DNA from: Frisingicoccus sp902471845
Lineage (GTDB): Bacteria > Bacillota > Clostridia > Lachnospirales > Lachnospiraceae
Length of the DNA stretch: 64,000 nucleotides
Strand: one strand, 5' to 3'
Assembly: GCF_047030795.1 (NCBI RefSeq)
Contig: NZ_JBKYIC010000002.1
The stretch's first letter is position 1, and every line of letters starts with the position of its first letter. The position numbers were made by a program, and so were the translations under genes. Under the pieces are notes generated by a model. The model had not been told where the DNA came from, did not search any database, and saw only the letters and a list, made by a program, of their open reading frames with translations. Below are positions 25,422 to 34,158 of the stretch, piece after piece.

Positions 25422-26832
25422 ATAAATTTTTATGAACCGTAATATTCAGTTTCTTCATTTTTTTATAAAGGAGACTGCGCTCCACACCGAGATGTTTGGC
25501 GGCGGCGGTGACATTATGTTCGTACTTTTTCAGCGTATCCCGGATAATATCGGCTTCATACTGATGGAGCAGAGACTTTAAAGTATCCGGATTTTCTTCC
25601 CCGGGAATTTCATGACGGACTGCGTCAGAAATCTTCGACGGCAGGTCAGACAGGTCGATCATCATCTGATCGCTGGAAATAAAAGCGCTGGAAATGACAT
25701 TGTCCAGTTCACGAACATTTCCCGGCCAGGAATACTTTAACAGACAGCGGGTGGCATTTTTGGAAAAAAGTACGTTGGTCTTAAATTTGTGGTTGAGCTG
25801 CTGAAGGCACATATTGGCATAGAGCATAATGTCCTCCGGATGGTCTCGAAGGGGAATTGTATCGATGGTGACAACGGCCAGACGGTAATACAGATCAGCA
25901 CGGAAGGTGCCCTCTTCCATCATCTGCTGCAGATTTTTACGGGTGGCGGCGATAATGCGGACATCTACAGGAATGGGCTTTGTGCCGCCCACCTTTTCTA
26001 TTTCATGTTCCTGAAGAACACGAAGAAGCTTTACCTGGAGAGGCAGGGGCAGGTCACCGATTTCATCCAGAAAAAGAGTACCGTGATTAGCTAACTGGAA
26101 TTTACCAATTTTTCCGCCCTTTCGTGCGCTGGTGAAAGCGCCTTCTTCATAACCGAACATTTCCGATTCCATAAGTTCCATAGGGATGGCTCCACAGTTG
26201 ACGCAGACCATTGGTTCATTAGCCCGCTTACTTTCAATATGGATGGATTTAGCAATCAACTCTTTTCCAGTTCCTGTTTCCCCGGTAATCAACACGGAAA
26301 AATCTGTTTTTGCCACTTTCAGGCTCATCATGCGTAAGGCATTGATTTTCGGGTCATTTCCAAGGTATTTATCGAAACCGCTGGTGTTAAGCATTTGATT
26401 CTGATATTCGGATTTATAGTAGGCGTGTTCGGCTTTCAAAACTTCATGGGCAATGTCCAGAGAACGCTCTTTAAATTTCATCTGGGCCATAGCGCCGATG
26501 AGCTGTTCATTTTCATCAAATATGCAGAAACGGTTGGCAATGGCATAGGTATGGCGGGAGCCTTTGGTCTCGCTGGCGATATAAGGGTGCATATAGATGC
26601 TTCCGGCGTCATCACCCCGCTGACGGCGGTTCATGACATCATACATGGAAGTCGTGGAAATAATCTGTTCAATCGGGTGTCCGAGAATATTTTCCTTTTT
26701 CCGGCCCAGAAAGTCGCAGTATTTGTCGTTAATATCCGTAATAACGCCGTGGGAATCGATAACGATAAACCCGTCCTCGGATTTATCCATCAGTTCTTCA
26801 AAAATAAGTTTGTATCTGTGATCTGCTGACAT
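25420..26832 (-). CDS. sigma-54-dependent transcriptional activator (PAS-AAA-Fis)
   Basis: A 470-residue enhancer-binding protein. An N-terminal PAS domain (about residues 10-120) senses a small molecule or redox state. The AAA domain follows with Walker A GETGTGKE (184-191), Walker B GTLFLDEIGD (251-260) and R-finger region GTFRADLYYRL. A Fis-type helix-turn-helix lies at the C-terminus (NVTAAAKHLGVERSLLYKKM). The loop that contacts sigma-54 reads GAFTSA (231-236) rather than GAFTGA. It diverges from a MaoC-like gene that has a sigma-54 promoter, its evident target. The start follows GGGAGGAAGG. Confidence 0.93.
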   Translation of the reverse strand: MSADHRYKLIFEELMDKSEDGFIVIDSHGVITDINDKYCDFLGRKKENILGHPIEQIISTTSMYDVMNRRQRGDDAGSIYMHPYIASETKGSRHTYAIANRFCIFDENEQLIGAMAQMKFKERSLDIAHEVLKAEHAYYKSEYQNQMLNTSGFDKYLGNDPKINALRMMSLKVAKTDFSVLITGETGTGKELIAKSIHIESKRANEPMVCVNCGAIPMELMESEMFGYEEGAFTSARKGGKIGKFQLANHGTLFLDEIGDLPLPLQVKLLRVLQEHEIEKVGGTKPIPVDVRIIAATRKNLQQMMEEGTFRADLYYRLAVVTIDTIPLRDHPEDIMLYANMCLQQLNHKFKTNVLFSKNATRCLLKYSWPGNVRELDNVISSAFISSDQMMIDLSDLPSKISDAVRHEIPGEENPDTLKSLLHQYEADIIRDTLKKYEHNVTAAAKHLGVERSLLYKKMKKLNITVHKNL

Positions 26833-26913
26833 AAGTCCTTCCTCCCATCCGAATAAGCTGTTTTTATCATATCACAGTTCAAAGAAAACAGCCAATTAAT
26901 TTTGGAAAAAATA

Positions 26914-26937
26914 ACACGGATGTGTAAAAAATGACAC
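26914..26937. promoter_or_regulatory. candidate upstream activator site for the sigma-54 activator
   Basis: ACAC (26914), GTGT (26922) and ACAC (26934) form alternating inverted pairs about 90-110 bases upstream of the sigma-54 promoter, the usual distance for enhancer-binding protein sites. The 250-base divergent gap also holds GAAAACAGCC (26884-26893) and its inverted copy GGCTGTTTTC (26999-27008). Confidence 0.35.
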
Positions 26938-27024
26938 GAAAAAAGTCCGGAATTTTGAAGAGATTTTTAAAAGAAAAAATATTTTTCTTTGTATTCAGGG
27001 CTGTTTTCAGAAAAAATAAAAAAG

Positions 27025-27041
27025 TTGGTATAAAAAATGCT
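27025..27041 (+). promoter_or_regulatory. sigma-54 promoter of the MaoC-like gene
   Basis: TTGG (27025-27028), ten bases, GC (27039-27040) then T: the obligatory GG-N10-GC spacing of -24/-12 promoters. It lies 41 bases before the start codon of 27082 and opposite a sigma-54 activator gene. Confidence 0.82.
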
Positions 27042-27081
27042 GTTATATAATTAACAAAACAAAGGAAAGGACGATGCGACT

Positions 27082-27963
27082 ATGTCAAAAGTAAATTTGG
27101 AAGAACTATTAGTTGGAAAGAAAATGGAACCGCGCTATCTGGAATATAACTGGAGAGACGTGGCCCTCTATGCATTGGCTGTCGGCGCCCATAAGGAGGA
27201 TTTGCAGTATACTTACGAAAAGTATCTGAAAGCGATTCCTACCTATGGTACAATTCCATATTGGGGCACAGTAAATGTAAAACCATATCAGTGGATGCCG
27301 CTGCCTGCTTCCATGCTGGCGGATGAAATCATCAAACCAACGGTTGCCTTCCTGAATATGGACCATGAGATTATCTGGCACCGGCCAATCGACCCGATCA
27401 AGGGGACATTCCAGTGGCAGGATCAGATTACAGACGTTTATGACAGAGGTGAGGGAAAAGGCGCTGTTGTAAAAACAAAGGTAGATGTTCGTGACGAAGC
27501 CGGAAATCTTGTGTGTACCAATTACTCTACAACATTTTTCCATGAAGCCGGCGGTTTCGGTGGAAAACCAATGCCGAAAAATCCAATTGTCATCCCGGAC
27601 AGAGCGCCGGACGCCGTTGTGGAAGATTACATTTCCCCTGTCCAGAACCTGCTGTATCGTCTGACAGGCGATACGAACCTGATTCATGTAGATCCGGAAT
27701 ATGCTAAAGATCACAAATTTGATCAGCCGATCATCCAGGGCTTATGTTCCTTCGGATTCTCATGCCGTATGGCTATCGATGCTTTGATTCCTGGCGAGCC
27801 GGAGCGGGTGACACGAATGGCAGCTCAGATGCGTAACGTGCTGCTTCCGGATACACCGGTAGCTTTACATATCTGGAAAGAAGAGGGAAAAGCTCTGTTC
27901 CAGTTCGTGGATACAAAGAATAATCGTCCGGTTCTTGACCGCGGTGTGTTTGAGTGGAAATAA
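27082..27963 (+). CDS. MaoC-like dehydratase / enoyl-CoA hydratase-2 family protein
   Basis: A 293-residue double-hotdog protein like the hydratase-2 unit of multifunctional beta-oxidation enzymes. The C-terminal half holds the family signature YRLTGDTNLIHVDPEYA followed by IIQGLCSFGF; the Asp and His of DTNLIH match the catalytic pair. Such enzymes add water to 2-enoyl-CoA to give (R)-3-hydroxyacyl-CoA. The residue before GLC is Gln where His is common. It stands alone behind a sigma-54 promoter, so its substrate is probably linked to the signal sensed by the PAS activator. No CoA ligase or thiolase is nearby. Confidence 0.82.
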   Translation: MSKVNLEELLVGKKMEPRYLEYNWRDVALYALAVGAHKEDLQYTYEKYLKAIPTYGTIPYWGTVNVKPYQWMPLPASMLADEIIKPTVAFLNMDHEIIWHRPIDPIKGTFQWQDQITDVYDRGEGKGAVVKTKVDVRDEAGNLVCTNYSTTFFHEAGGFGGKPMPKNPIVIPDRAPDAVVEDYISPVQNLLYRLTGDTNLIHVDPEYAKDHKFDQPIIQGLCSFGFSCRMAIDALIPGEPERVTRMAAQMRNVLLPDTPVALHIWKEEGKALFQFVDTKNNRPVLDRGVFEWK

Positions 27964-28003
27964 TACCTTAAAATAGTTTGCAGGACACTTTTTGTTGAAT
28001 ACT

Positions 28004-28032
28004 TTGTGAAATCAGACCTTCCATGGTATAAT
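28004..28032 (+). promoter_or_regulatory. sigma-A promoter of hemW
   Basis: TTGTGA (28004-28009), 17 bases, TATAAT (28027-28032). The -10 box and start point (near 28039) lie in the loop of the terminator at 28014-28079. Confidence 0.75.
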
Positions 28033-28079
28033 ATGCGCAAGAGCAATATGCGGCATAGGACTTTTGGAAGGTCTTTTTT
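28014..28079 (+). terminator. long-loop terminator of the MaoC-like gene, enclosing the hemW promoter
   Basis: AGACCTTCC (28014-28022) pairs with GGAAGGTCT (28066-28074), followed by six T residues. The 43-base interval contains a further ATGC/GCAT pairing. RNA from upstream would form the hairpin; RNA started at the internal promoter would lack the left arm. Confidence 0.6.
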
Positions 28080-28116
28080 GTCTGACCCAAATTGCAAAAT
28101 ATCAGGAGGAAGAGCC

Positions 28117-29307
28117 ATGGAGCGGCGGGAACTTGAACTTTATATTCACATTCCTTTTTGCGTAAAAAAATGTAATTATTGCGACTTTCTGTCCTTTGGG
28201 ACAGAGGATGAGCGTCTGGCGGAAACTCCGTGTCATCCGACAAGGCAGCTTCCTGTGCCGGAAGTCTATGTAGACAGACTGTGCCGGGAGATCCGATGGT
28301 ATGGAAGCAAAGAGAAATTCCGGCATCGTCCGGTGATTTCAGTTTTCTTTGGCGGCGGGACGCCGAGCCTGTTGTCGGAAGGGCAGATTTTTCGGGTGAT
28401 GGCTGAAATCCGGGAGAATTTTTTGATTCGCCGCGATGCGGAGATTACGATGGAAGCCAATCCAGGAACAGTGACTCCGGGGAAATTAAATCAAATGCGT
28501 TTTTGCGGCATCAATCGTCTCAGCCTTGGATTGCAGTCTACTCTGGATTCAGAATTGAAAGCTTTGGGGCGGATTCACAATTACGGTGCGTTTTTACAGA
28601 GCTTTAGATGGGCCAGAGAGGCCGGATTTAAAAATATTAATGTGGATTTGATCACGGCGGTGCCGGAGCAGACCATGGCTTCCTATAAGAAAAGTCTGGA
28701 ACAGGTGGCGGCCCTTGGGCCGGAGCATATATCGGCTTACAGTCTGATTATCGAGCCGGGAACGCCTTTTGAGACACTGGAGGCCCAGGGAAAATTGATA
28801 CTGCCGGATGAAGACGAAGAGCGGGAGATGTACCGGCTGACCCGGCGATTCTTATCCGATAAGGGCTATGAACGCTATGAAATATCCAATTATGCCCGTC
28901 CCGGATTTGAATGCCGTCATAATACAGGCTACTGGCGGGGAAAGGATTATCTGGGCCTTGGCCTGGGGGCTTCCAGCCTTATTGACGGATGTCGTTTTTC
29001 AAATACGGCGGATATGAAAAGATATCTGGAACTGGAAACGGGAACGGATGGCTGGTATTCAGAATCCGGGCGATTGAGCCGTGAGGCTCAAATGGAAGAA
29101 TTTATGTTTCTGGGACTTCGGATGGTCCGGGGTGTCTCAGAGAAGGAATTTTATCGAAAATTTGAAGAAAAGCTCATGACCGTTTACGGCGGCGTTATTC
29201 GGAAAAATGAGGCCCGCGGACTCCTGATTCGGAAGAATGGGCGCATTTGGCTGACAGAACGGGGAATGGATCTGGCAAATATCGTAGAAAGTGAGTTCCT
29301 TTTGTAA
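28117..29307 (+). CDS. hemW: radical SAM heme chaperone HemW
   Basis: A 396-residue radical SAM protein, formerly called HemN-like, that inserts heme into target proteins. The N-terminus LYIHIPFCVKKCNYCDF holds the CxxxCxxC cluster motif; GGGTPSLL and LSLGLQS follow. It lacks the N-terminal extension of true coproporphyrinogen oxidase HemN. The ATG at 28117 has AGGAGGA upstream. In Bacillus this gene sits directly between lepA and hrcA; here about 19 kb separates it from hrcA. Confidence 0.93.
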   Translation: MERRELELYIHIPFCVKKCNYCDFLSFGTEDERLAETPCHPTRQLPVPEVYVDRLCREIRWYGSKEKFRHRPVISVFFGGGTPSLLSEGQIFRVMAEIRENFLIRRDAEITMEANPGTVTPGKLNQMRFCGINRLSLGLQSTLDSELKALGRIHNYGAFLQSFRWAREAGFKNINVDLITAVPEQTMASYKKSLEQVAALGPEHISAYSLIIEPGTPFETLEAQGKLILPDEDEEREMYRLTRRFLSDKGYERYEISNYARPGFECRHNTGYWRGKDYLGLGLGASSLIDGCRFSNTADMKRYLELETGTDGWYSESGRLSREAQMEEFMFLGLRMVRGVSEKEFYRKFEEKLMTVYGGVIRKNEARGLLIRKNGRIWLTERGMDLANIVESEFLL

Positions 29308-29336
29308 AAAAGTGTGCAATTTCCAATAAAAAAGCA

Positions 29337-29365
29337 TTGACGGAATAAAGTACAAACAATATAAT
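29337..29365 (+). promoter_or_regulatory. sigma-A promoter of the oligopeptide transporter operon
   Basis: TTGACG (29337-29342), 17 bases, TATAAT (29360-29365). The start near 29372 leaves an A/T-rich leader of about 140 bases. The leader holds the 14-base palindrome CTTAAAGCTTTAAG (29423-29436), a possible operator. Confidence 0.85.
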
Positions 29366-29510
29366 ATTTTTAGACTATTATTTGGTAAAATTTCATAATT
29401 TAAGCAAGTAAAGTATTAAAAACTTAAAGCTTTAAGGTTTGATAAAAAACAAAATTATACAAATATTGCCAAAATAAATTAGTCAAAACCCACAAAAAGG
29501 AGAGGAATTT

Positions 29511-31124
29511 ATGAAGAAAAGACTTTTCAGCCTGTTTCTTGTATCCGCTATGGTAATAGGAAGCCTGACAGCTTGTGGCGGCGGTAAAGAAGAAACAAAG
29601 GCTGCAGAAACCACAGCAACTGAGACAACTGCAGCTGCTGACACAGCGACAGGAGACAAGATTCTCCGTGTGGCTTCTGAAGACCCACAGGTACCGCTGG
29701 ATATGCAGTTGAATACCTACAGTATCATTATGAAAATCACAGATAACGTTACAGAGTCTCTGCTTTACACAGACCCTACAGGTGAAGTTGTACCGCAGCT
29801 GTTAGCTGAGATGCCAACATTATCTGAAGATAAGCTGACATACTCCTTCACTTTGAAAGAGGGCGTTAAGTTCCATAACGGAGCACCTCTGACAAGTAAC
29901 GATGTTAAGTATTCTCTTGAAAGACTTGTTAAAAAGTTAAAGATGGGAAGCTTACTTGAAAAAGTTGAAGGTTATCAGGATTTATTTGATGGCAAGGCTG
30001 ATGAATTAAGCGGTATCGTTGTTGTTGACGATTTACATTTCGAAATTCATATGTCCGAAGTTTACACACCACTTACTTCCGTACTGTCCACACCTTACTG
30101 TGCAATCTATCCGGCTGAAGCTTGTGAAGCAGCAGGCGATAACTGGGGTATGACAGAACTTTACGGAACCGGTCCTTTCAAATTAGTAAGCTACCAGACA
30201 GGCGTTGGTGTTGAACTTGCCAGAAATGATGACTATTATGGTGACGTGGCAAAACTTGACGGCATCAAATATACATTTATTGACGACACAAACACAGGCG
30301 TTATGGAATATGAAAAAGGCAATATCGATGTTGTTTACATGGATTCCGCAACATATCCAACATATGCTGAGAAACTGAAAGATGAACTTTACGGATTCAA
30401 TCCGGTTGGCGGATATTATCTTGCATTCAATATCAAAGAGATTCCGGAACTTGAAGTACGTCAGGCACTGACTTATGCAGTTGACCGTACAGCTCTTTGT
30501 GAAAGCGTTTTATTCGGAACAGCTTCACCAAACTCCAACTTCCTTCAGGAAGGTCTGATCGGATCCAGAGATGATATGGAACAGTTTGAATACAATCCTG
30601 AAAAGGCTAAAGAACTTCTGGCTGAAGCAGGATATGCAGATGGTTATGATTTAAGAATCACTGTAAATACAAAATATCCTACAAGTGTTACAATCGGTAC
30701 AGCTATTCAGGCACAGATGAAAGAAGCCGGCATCAACGTTGATGTTCAACAGGTTGATAGCGCTGCATGGACAGATATGAAGAAGAGCGGCGGCATCATG
30801 TGTTCTATCGGTAACTGGTATGTAGACTACAACGACCCTGACAGTATGTTATATCCTGTAAGTGACGGCCGTGTAGACCTGAACTCCATCTTCTGGCACA
30901 ACGATGAATTCAAACAGTTAATGATCGATGGTGTACAGACCGATGACAATGCTGAAAGACAGGAAATCTATGCGCGTGCAGATGAAATCCTGACACATGA
31001 AGATTATGCAGTAGCAATGCTTTACAATGAAACAATTTACTATTTAAAGAAACCTTATGTTAAAGATTTTGAAGTAACATTCACATATCGTACAATGTTT
31101 GGAAATACAGATATTGAACAGTAA
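29511..31124 (+). CDS. oligopeptide ABC transporter substrate-binding lipoprotein
   Basis: A 537-residue solute-binding protein of the DppA/OppA family (SBP family 5), tethered to the outer face of the membrane. The signal peptide ends in the lipobox LTAC with Cys22, followed by a Thr/Ala/Glu-rich linker. The family patterns YSFTLKEGVKFHNGAPLTSNDV and YGTGPFKLVSY are present. It heads an operon with two permeases, two ATPases, a dipeptide epimerase and a transglutaminase-like protein, so cell-wall-derived peptides are a reasonable substrate guess. A large stem-loop follows, which should raise its mRNA level relative to the permeases. Confidence 0.93.
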   Translation: MKKRLFSLFLVSAMVIGSLTACGGGKEETKAAETTATETTAAADTATGDKILRVASEDPQVPLDMQLNTYSIIMKITDNVTESLLYTDPTGEVVPQLLAEMPTLSEDKLTYSFTLKEGVKFHNGAPLTSNDVKYSLERLVKKLKMGSLLEKVEGYQDLFDGKADELSGIVVVDDLHFEIHMSEVYTPLTSVLSTPYCAIYPAEACEAAGDNWGMTELYGTGPFKLVSYQTGVGVELARNDDYYGDVAKLDGIKYTFIDDTNTGVMEYEKGNIDVVYMDSATYPTYAEKLKDELYGFNPVGGYYLAFNIKEIPELEVRQALTYAVDRTALCESVLFGTASPNSNFLQEGLIGSRDDMEQFEYNPEKAKELLAEAGYADGYDLRITVNTKYPTSVTIGTAIQAQMKEAGINVDVQQVDSAAWTDMKKSGGIMCSIGNWYVDYNDPDSMLYPVSDGRVDLNSIFWHNDEFKQLMIDGVQTDDNAERQEIYARADEILTHEDYAVAMLYNETIYYLKKPYVKDFEVTFTYRTMFGNTDIEQ

Positions 31125-31150
31125 TTTTTATTATTTGTAATAAGCAGTGG

Positions 31151-31198
31151 AGTATAGCTATAGCAGAACCAATGGCGGTTAACTGCTATAGCTATACT
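31151..31198 (+). promoter_or_regulatory. 16-bp perfect stem-loop between binding protein and permease genes
   Basis: AGTATAGCTATAGCAG (31151-31166) pairs perfectly with CTGCTATAGCTATACT (31183-31198). The loop contains a further AACC/GGTT pair. No proper U-run follows (TTATAATG), so it is more likely an mRNA-stabilising or partial-termination element than a full terminator. Confidence 0.8.
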
Positions 31199-31306
31199 TT
31201 ATAATGAGAGGACATATAAGCTTTAAGGCGGAAATGCCTGTAGTATTAACAATGTCCGGCGGCTTTTGCCGGCAATGACGGCGAAGATTAAAAAGGAGGG
31301 AAATCC

Positions 31307-32239
31307 TTGTTATCATACATTTTGAAACGTTTGGCGCAGACCGTTCTTGTTTTATTTGGAATCACGCTGATCACATTTATCCTGTTGAACGTCGTTCCGG
31401 GTGACCCGGTGGCGATGATGCTCGATAAGCGTGCCGATGAAGAAACGATTGAAAAAGTACGTCATGAGATGGGACTGGATGTGCCATTACCGGAACAGTA
31501 TATTAACTTTGTGAAGGGCGCTGTACGTCTGGATTTCGGTAAATCTTATTTTACGAAAGAAAACGTTATGGATGCGCTTGTTCGAAGCTTTAAAGTAACT
31601 GTTAAACTGGCAGCAATGTCATTCTTATTTGCCTGCGTCATTGGTCTGACGTGTGGTATGATCGCCGCGGTGTACAGGGGGAAATGGATCGACTCGCTCC
31701 TCATGACGCTATCCATGGTCGGCGTCTCGGCGCCTTCGTTCTGGATAGCGATCATCCTGCAGATCGTCATCGGTCTGAAACTGGATTTGCTTCCAATCTC
31801 CGGGTTTGACGGCCCGCTGAATTATATCCTGCCGAGTATCGCTCTCGGAACACGGTATGCCGGAAGTATCGCACGTATTACCCGAACAAGTATGCTGGAC
31901 GTCATCAAACAGGATTATATTCGTACAGCCCGTTCGAAGGGTGTTAAAGAATTGCTTGTTATTATGAAGCATGCTCTGAAAAATGCGATGATTCCAATCG
32001 TTACACTGGTTGGTACAGAACTTGGTTATATGCTGACCGGTTCCATGCTGATTGAAAAAGTATTTGCAATCCCTGGTATCGGCAAACTGGCCGTTGATGG
32101 TATGATGAACCGAGATCTGCCGCTGCTGCAGGGAACGGTTGTTTATATCGCTCTTGTATTTGTTATTGTGAATTTAGTTGTGGATATTTCATATGCGTTT
32201 ATTGACCCAAGAATCCGCTACGGGAAAGGAGGAGAATAA
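31307..32239 (+). CDS. oligopeptide ABC transporter permease, DppB type
   Basis: A 310-residue inner-membrane permease with six TM helices. The N-terminal LNVVPGDPVAMML and the central EAA-like loop DYIRTARSKGVKELLVIMKHALKNA, which docks the ATPase, are both typical of DppB. Translation starts at a TTG at 31307, eight bases after AAAGGAGGG; no better ATG exists. A gap of 182 bases with a strong stem-loop separates it from the binding-protein gene. Confidence 0.93.
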   Translation: MLSYILKRLAQTVLVLFGITLITFILLNVVPGDPVAMMLDKRADEETIEKVRHEMGLDVPLPEQYINFVKGAVRLDFGKSYFTKENVMDALVRSFKVTVKLAAMSFLFACVIGLTCGMIAAVYRGKWIDSLLMTLSMVGVSAPSFWIAIILQIVIGLKLDLLPISGFDGPLNYILPSIALGTRYAGSIARITRTSMLDVIKQDYIRTARSKGVKELLVIMKHALKNAMIPIVTLVGTELGYMLTGSMLIEKVFAIPGIGKLAVDGMMNRDLPLLQGTVVYIALVFVIVNLVVDISYAFIDPRIRYGKGGE

Positions 32240-32242
32240 TTT

Positions 32243-33154
32243 ATGTTTAATAAACAGAAAAAGTTCGAAGAAACTGTCCTTTCCGGAGAGTATTCCAATG
32301 ACGATATTGAATACTCCAGTTATTATAAAGATAGTTTTAAGCGTTTGAAAAAGAATAAGATGGCGATGCTCTGTGCGATCATCATCCTTCTTCTTGTGAT
32401 CATTGCTGTTTTTGCACCAGTACTGGCGCCATATGATCCGGATGTGCAGGATTACGCCAATATCTTAAAGGCACCGTCTAAAGCCCATCTTCTGGGAACC
32501 GATGAGTATGGTCGTGATATCTTATCCCGTATTATCTATGGAACGCGTGTATCTTTAAGCGTTGGCCTTCTTGCGCAGGTTCTTGCCACCCTGATCGGTG
32601 TAACGCTTGGGGCTCTGGCTGCATATTACGGCGGTTGGGTGGATACGGTGATTTCCCGTATTACAGAAATCTTCGCCGCATTCCCGGACCTGATTTTTGC
32701 CATGGGTATCATGTTTGTTATCGGACCAGGTATTAAAAATATTTTCATTGCTCTCGGTCTTCTGACCTGGGTGCGTACAGCCCGTATGATTCGAGGGCAG
32801 ATTTTACAGTTAAAAGAGAAAGAATATGTGGAAGCGGCAAAAGCCAGCGGCGCCACAGCTTTCCATACGATCACAAAGCATTTGATTCCGAACTGTATTT
32901 CTACAGTTATCGTTCTTGTAACGCTTGGTATTCCAAATGCGATCATGTATGAAGCTTCCTTAAGCTTCCTTGGACTGGGTATCCAGCCGCCGACAGCGAG
33001 TTGGGGTTCTATGATCAGTTCTGCTCAGCCATTTATCAGTTACCTGCCAACTTACAGCATCTTCCCGGGTATTGCCATTATGATCACGGTTATCGCTTTT
33101 AATATTTTCGGCGATGGTCTTCGTGATGCCTTAGACCCTAAGATGAAGAATTAA
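32243..33154 (+). CDS. oligopeptide ABC transporter permease, DppC type
   Basis: A 303-residue permease with six TM helices. The N-terminal oligopeptide-permease segment is present (SFKRLKKNKMAMLCAI), as is the HLLGTDEYGRDILSRIIYG signature. The ATPase-docking loop is EYVEAAKASGATAFHTITKHLIPN. It begins three bases after the DppB stop, behind GGAGG, and pairs with it to form the transmembrane channel. Confidence 0.93.
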   Translation: MFNKQKKFEETVLSGEYSNDDIEYSSYYKDSFKRLKKNKMAMLCAIIILLLVIIAVFAPVLAPYDPDVQDYANILKAPSKAHLLGTDEYGRDILSRIIYGTRVSLSVGLLAQVLATLIGVTLGALAAYYGGWVDTVISRITEIFAAFPDLIFAMGIMFVIGPGIKNIFIALGLLTWVRTARMIRGQILQLKEKEYVEAAKASGATAFHTITKHLIPNCISTVIVLVTLGIPNAIMYEASLSFLGLGIQPPTASWGSMISSAQPFISYLPTYSIFPGIAIMITVIAFNIFGDGLRDALDPKMKN

Positions 33155-33168
33155 AGGGAGGTCAGGTT

Positions 33169-34158
33169 ATGTCAGAAAATTTACTTGAAGTTAAAAATTT
33201 GAAAACCTACTTTTTTACCGACGGCGGAGTTGTAAAGTCTGTAGATGACGTTTCCTTTAACGTTAAACCGGGAAAAACACTGGGAGTTGTTGGTGAATCC
33301 GGCTGCGGCAAGAGTATTACTTCTCTGTCCATTATGCAGCTGGTGGAGACGCCTCCGGGCAAGATTGTCGGCGGCGAGATTATCTATAATGGTGAAAATC
33401 TTCTCAATAAGGATAAAGATGAGATGCGCAAGATTCGCGGCGGCGAAATTGCCATGATCTTCCAGGAACCGATGACATCTTTAAATCCGGTATTTACCGT
33501 GGGACAGCAGATTATGGAAGCGCTGATGATTCATACGGACATGGATAAGACAAAAGCGAAAGAACGAGCCATCGAAATGCTGAAACTGGTAAGAATTCCG
33601 CTGGCTGAGAAGCGTTTTAATGAATATCCGCATCAGTTGTCCGGTGGTATGCGTCAGCGTGTCATGATTGCCATGGCATTGTCCTGTAATCCAAAGCTGC
33701 TTATCTGCGATGAGCCGACAACTGCTCTGGACGTTACCATTCAGGCCCAGATCCTGGATTTGATCAATGAACTGAAAGAAAAACTCGGAACTTCAATTAT
33801 GATGATTACTCATGATCTGGGGGTTATTGCAGAGGTGGCCGATGATGTTATGGTCATGTATGCCGGAAAGATTGTGGAGTATGGTACGGCTGATCAGATT
33901 TTTGAAACGCCGATGCACCCATATACCCATGGCCTGATGAATTGTATTCCGAAGCTGAACGATGAGGAAGAAACCCGTCTCCATGTTATTCCAGGTATGG
34001 TTCCAAGCCCTGACCGGATGCCGAAGGGCTGCGCTTTTTGTCCGAGATGTTCGGAAGCAAAGAAGATTTGTGAAGAAAAAATGCCGGAACTGATGGAGGT
34101 CAATGGACAGAAAGTCCGTTGCTTTAAATATACGAGTGAATGGGAGGGAGCCGAATGA
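33169..34158 (+). CDS. oligopeptide ABC transporter ATPase, DppD type
   Basis: A 329-residue ATPase with Walker A GESGCGKS, signature LSGGMRQRVMIAMAL, Walker B LLICDEPTTALD and switch His in THDL. The C-terminal oligopeptide domain carries PRCSEAKKICEEKMPE, whose cysteines (with CAFCPRC) bind an iron-sulfur cluster in characterised relatives. It overlaps the next ATPase gene by four bases. Confidence 0.93.
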   Translation: MSENLLEVKNLKTYFFTDGGVVKSVDDVSFNVKPGKTLGVVGESGCGKSITSLSIMQLVETPPGKIVGGEIIYNGENLLNKDKDEMRKIRGGEIAMIFQEPMTSLNPVFTVGQQIMEALMIHTDMDKTKAKERAIEMLKLVRIPLAEKRFNEYPHQLSGGMRQRVMIAMALSCNPKLLICDEPTTALDVTIQAQILDLINELKEKLGTSIMMITHDLGVIAEVADDVMVMYAGKIVEYGTADQIFETPMHPYTHGLMNCIPKLNDEEETRLHVIPGMVPSPDRMPKGCAFCPRCSEAKKICEEKMPELMEVNGQKVRCFKYTSEWEGAE

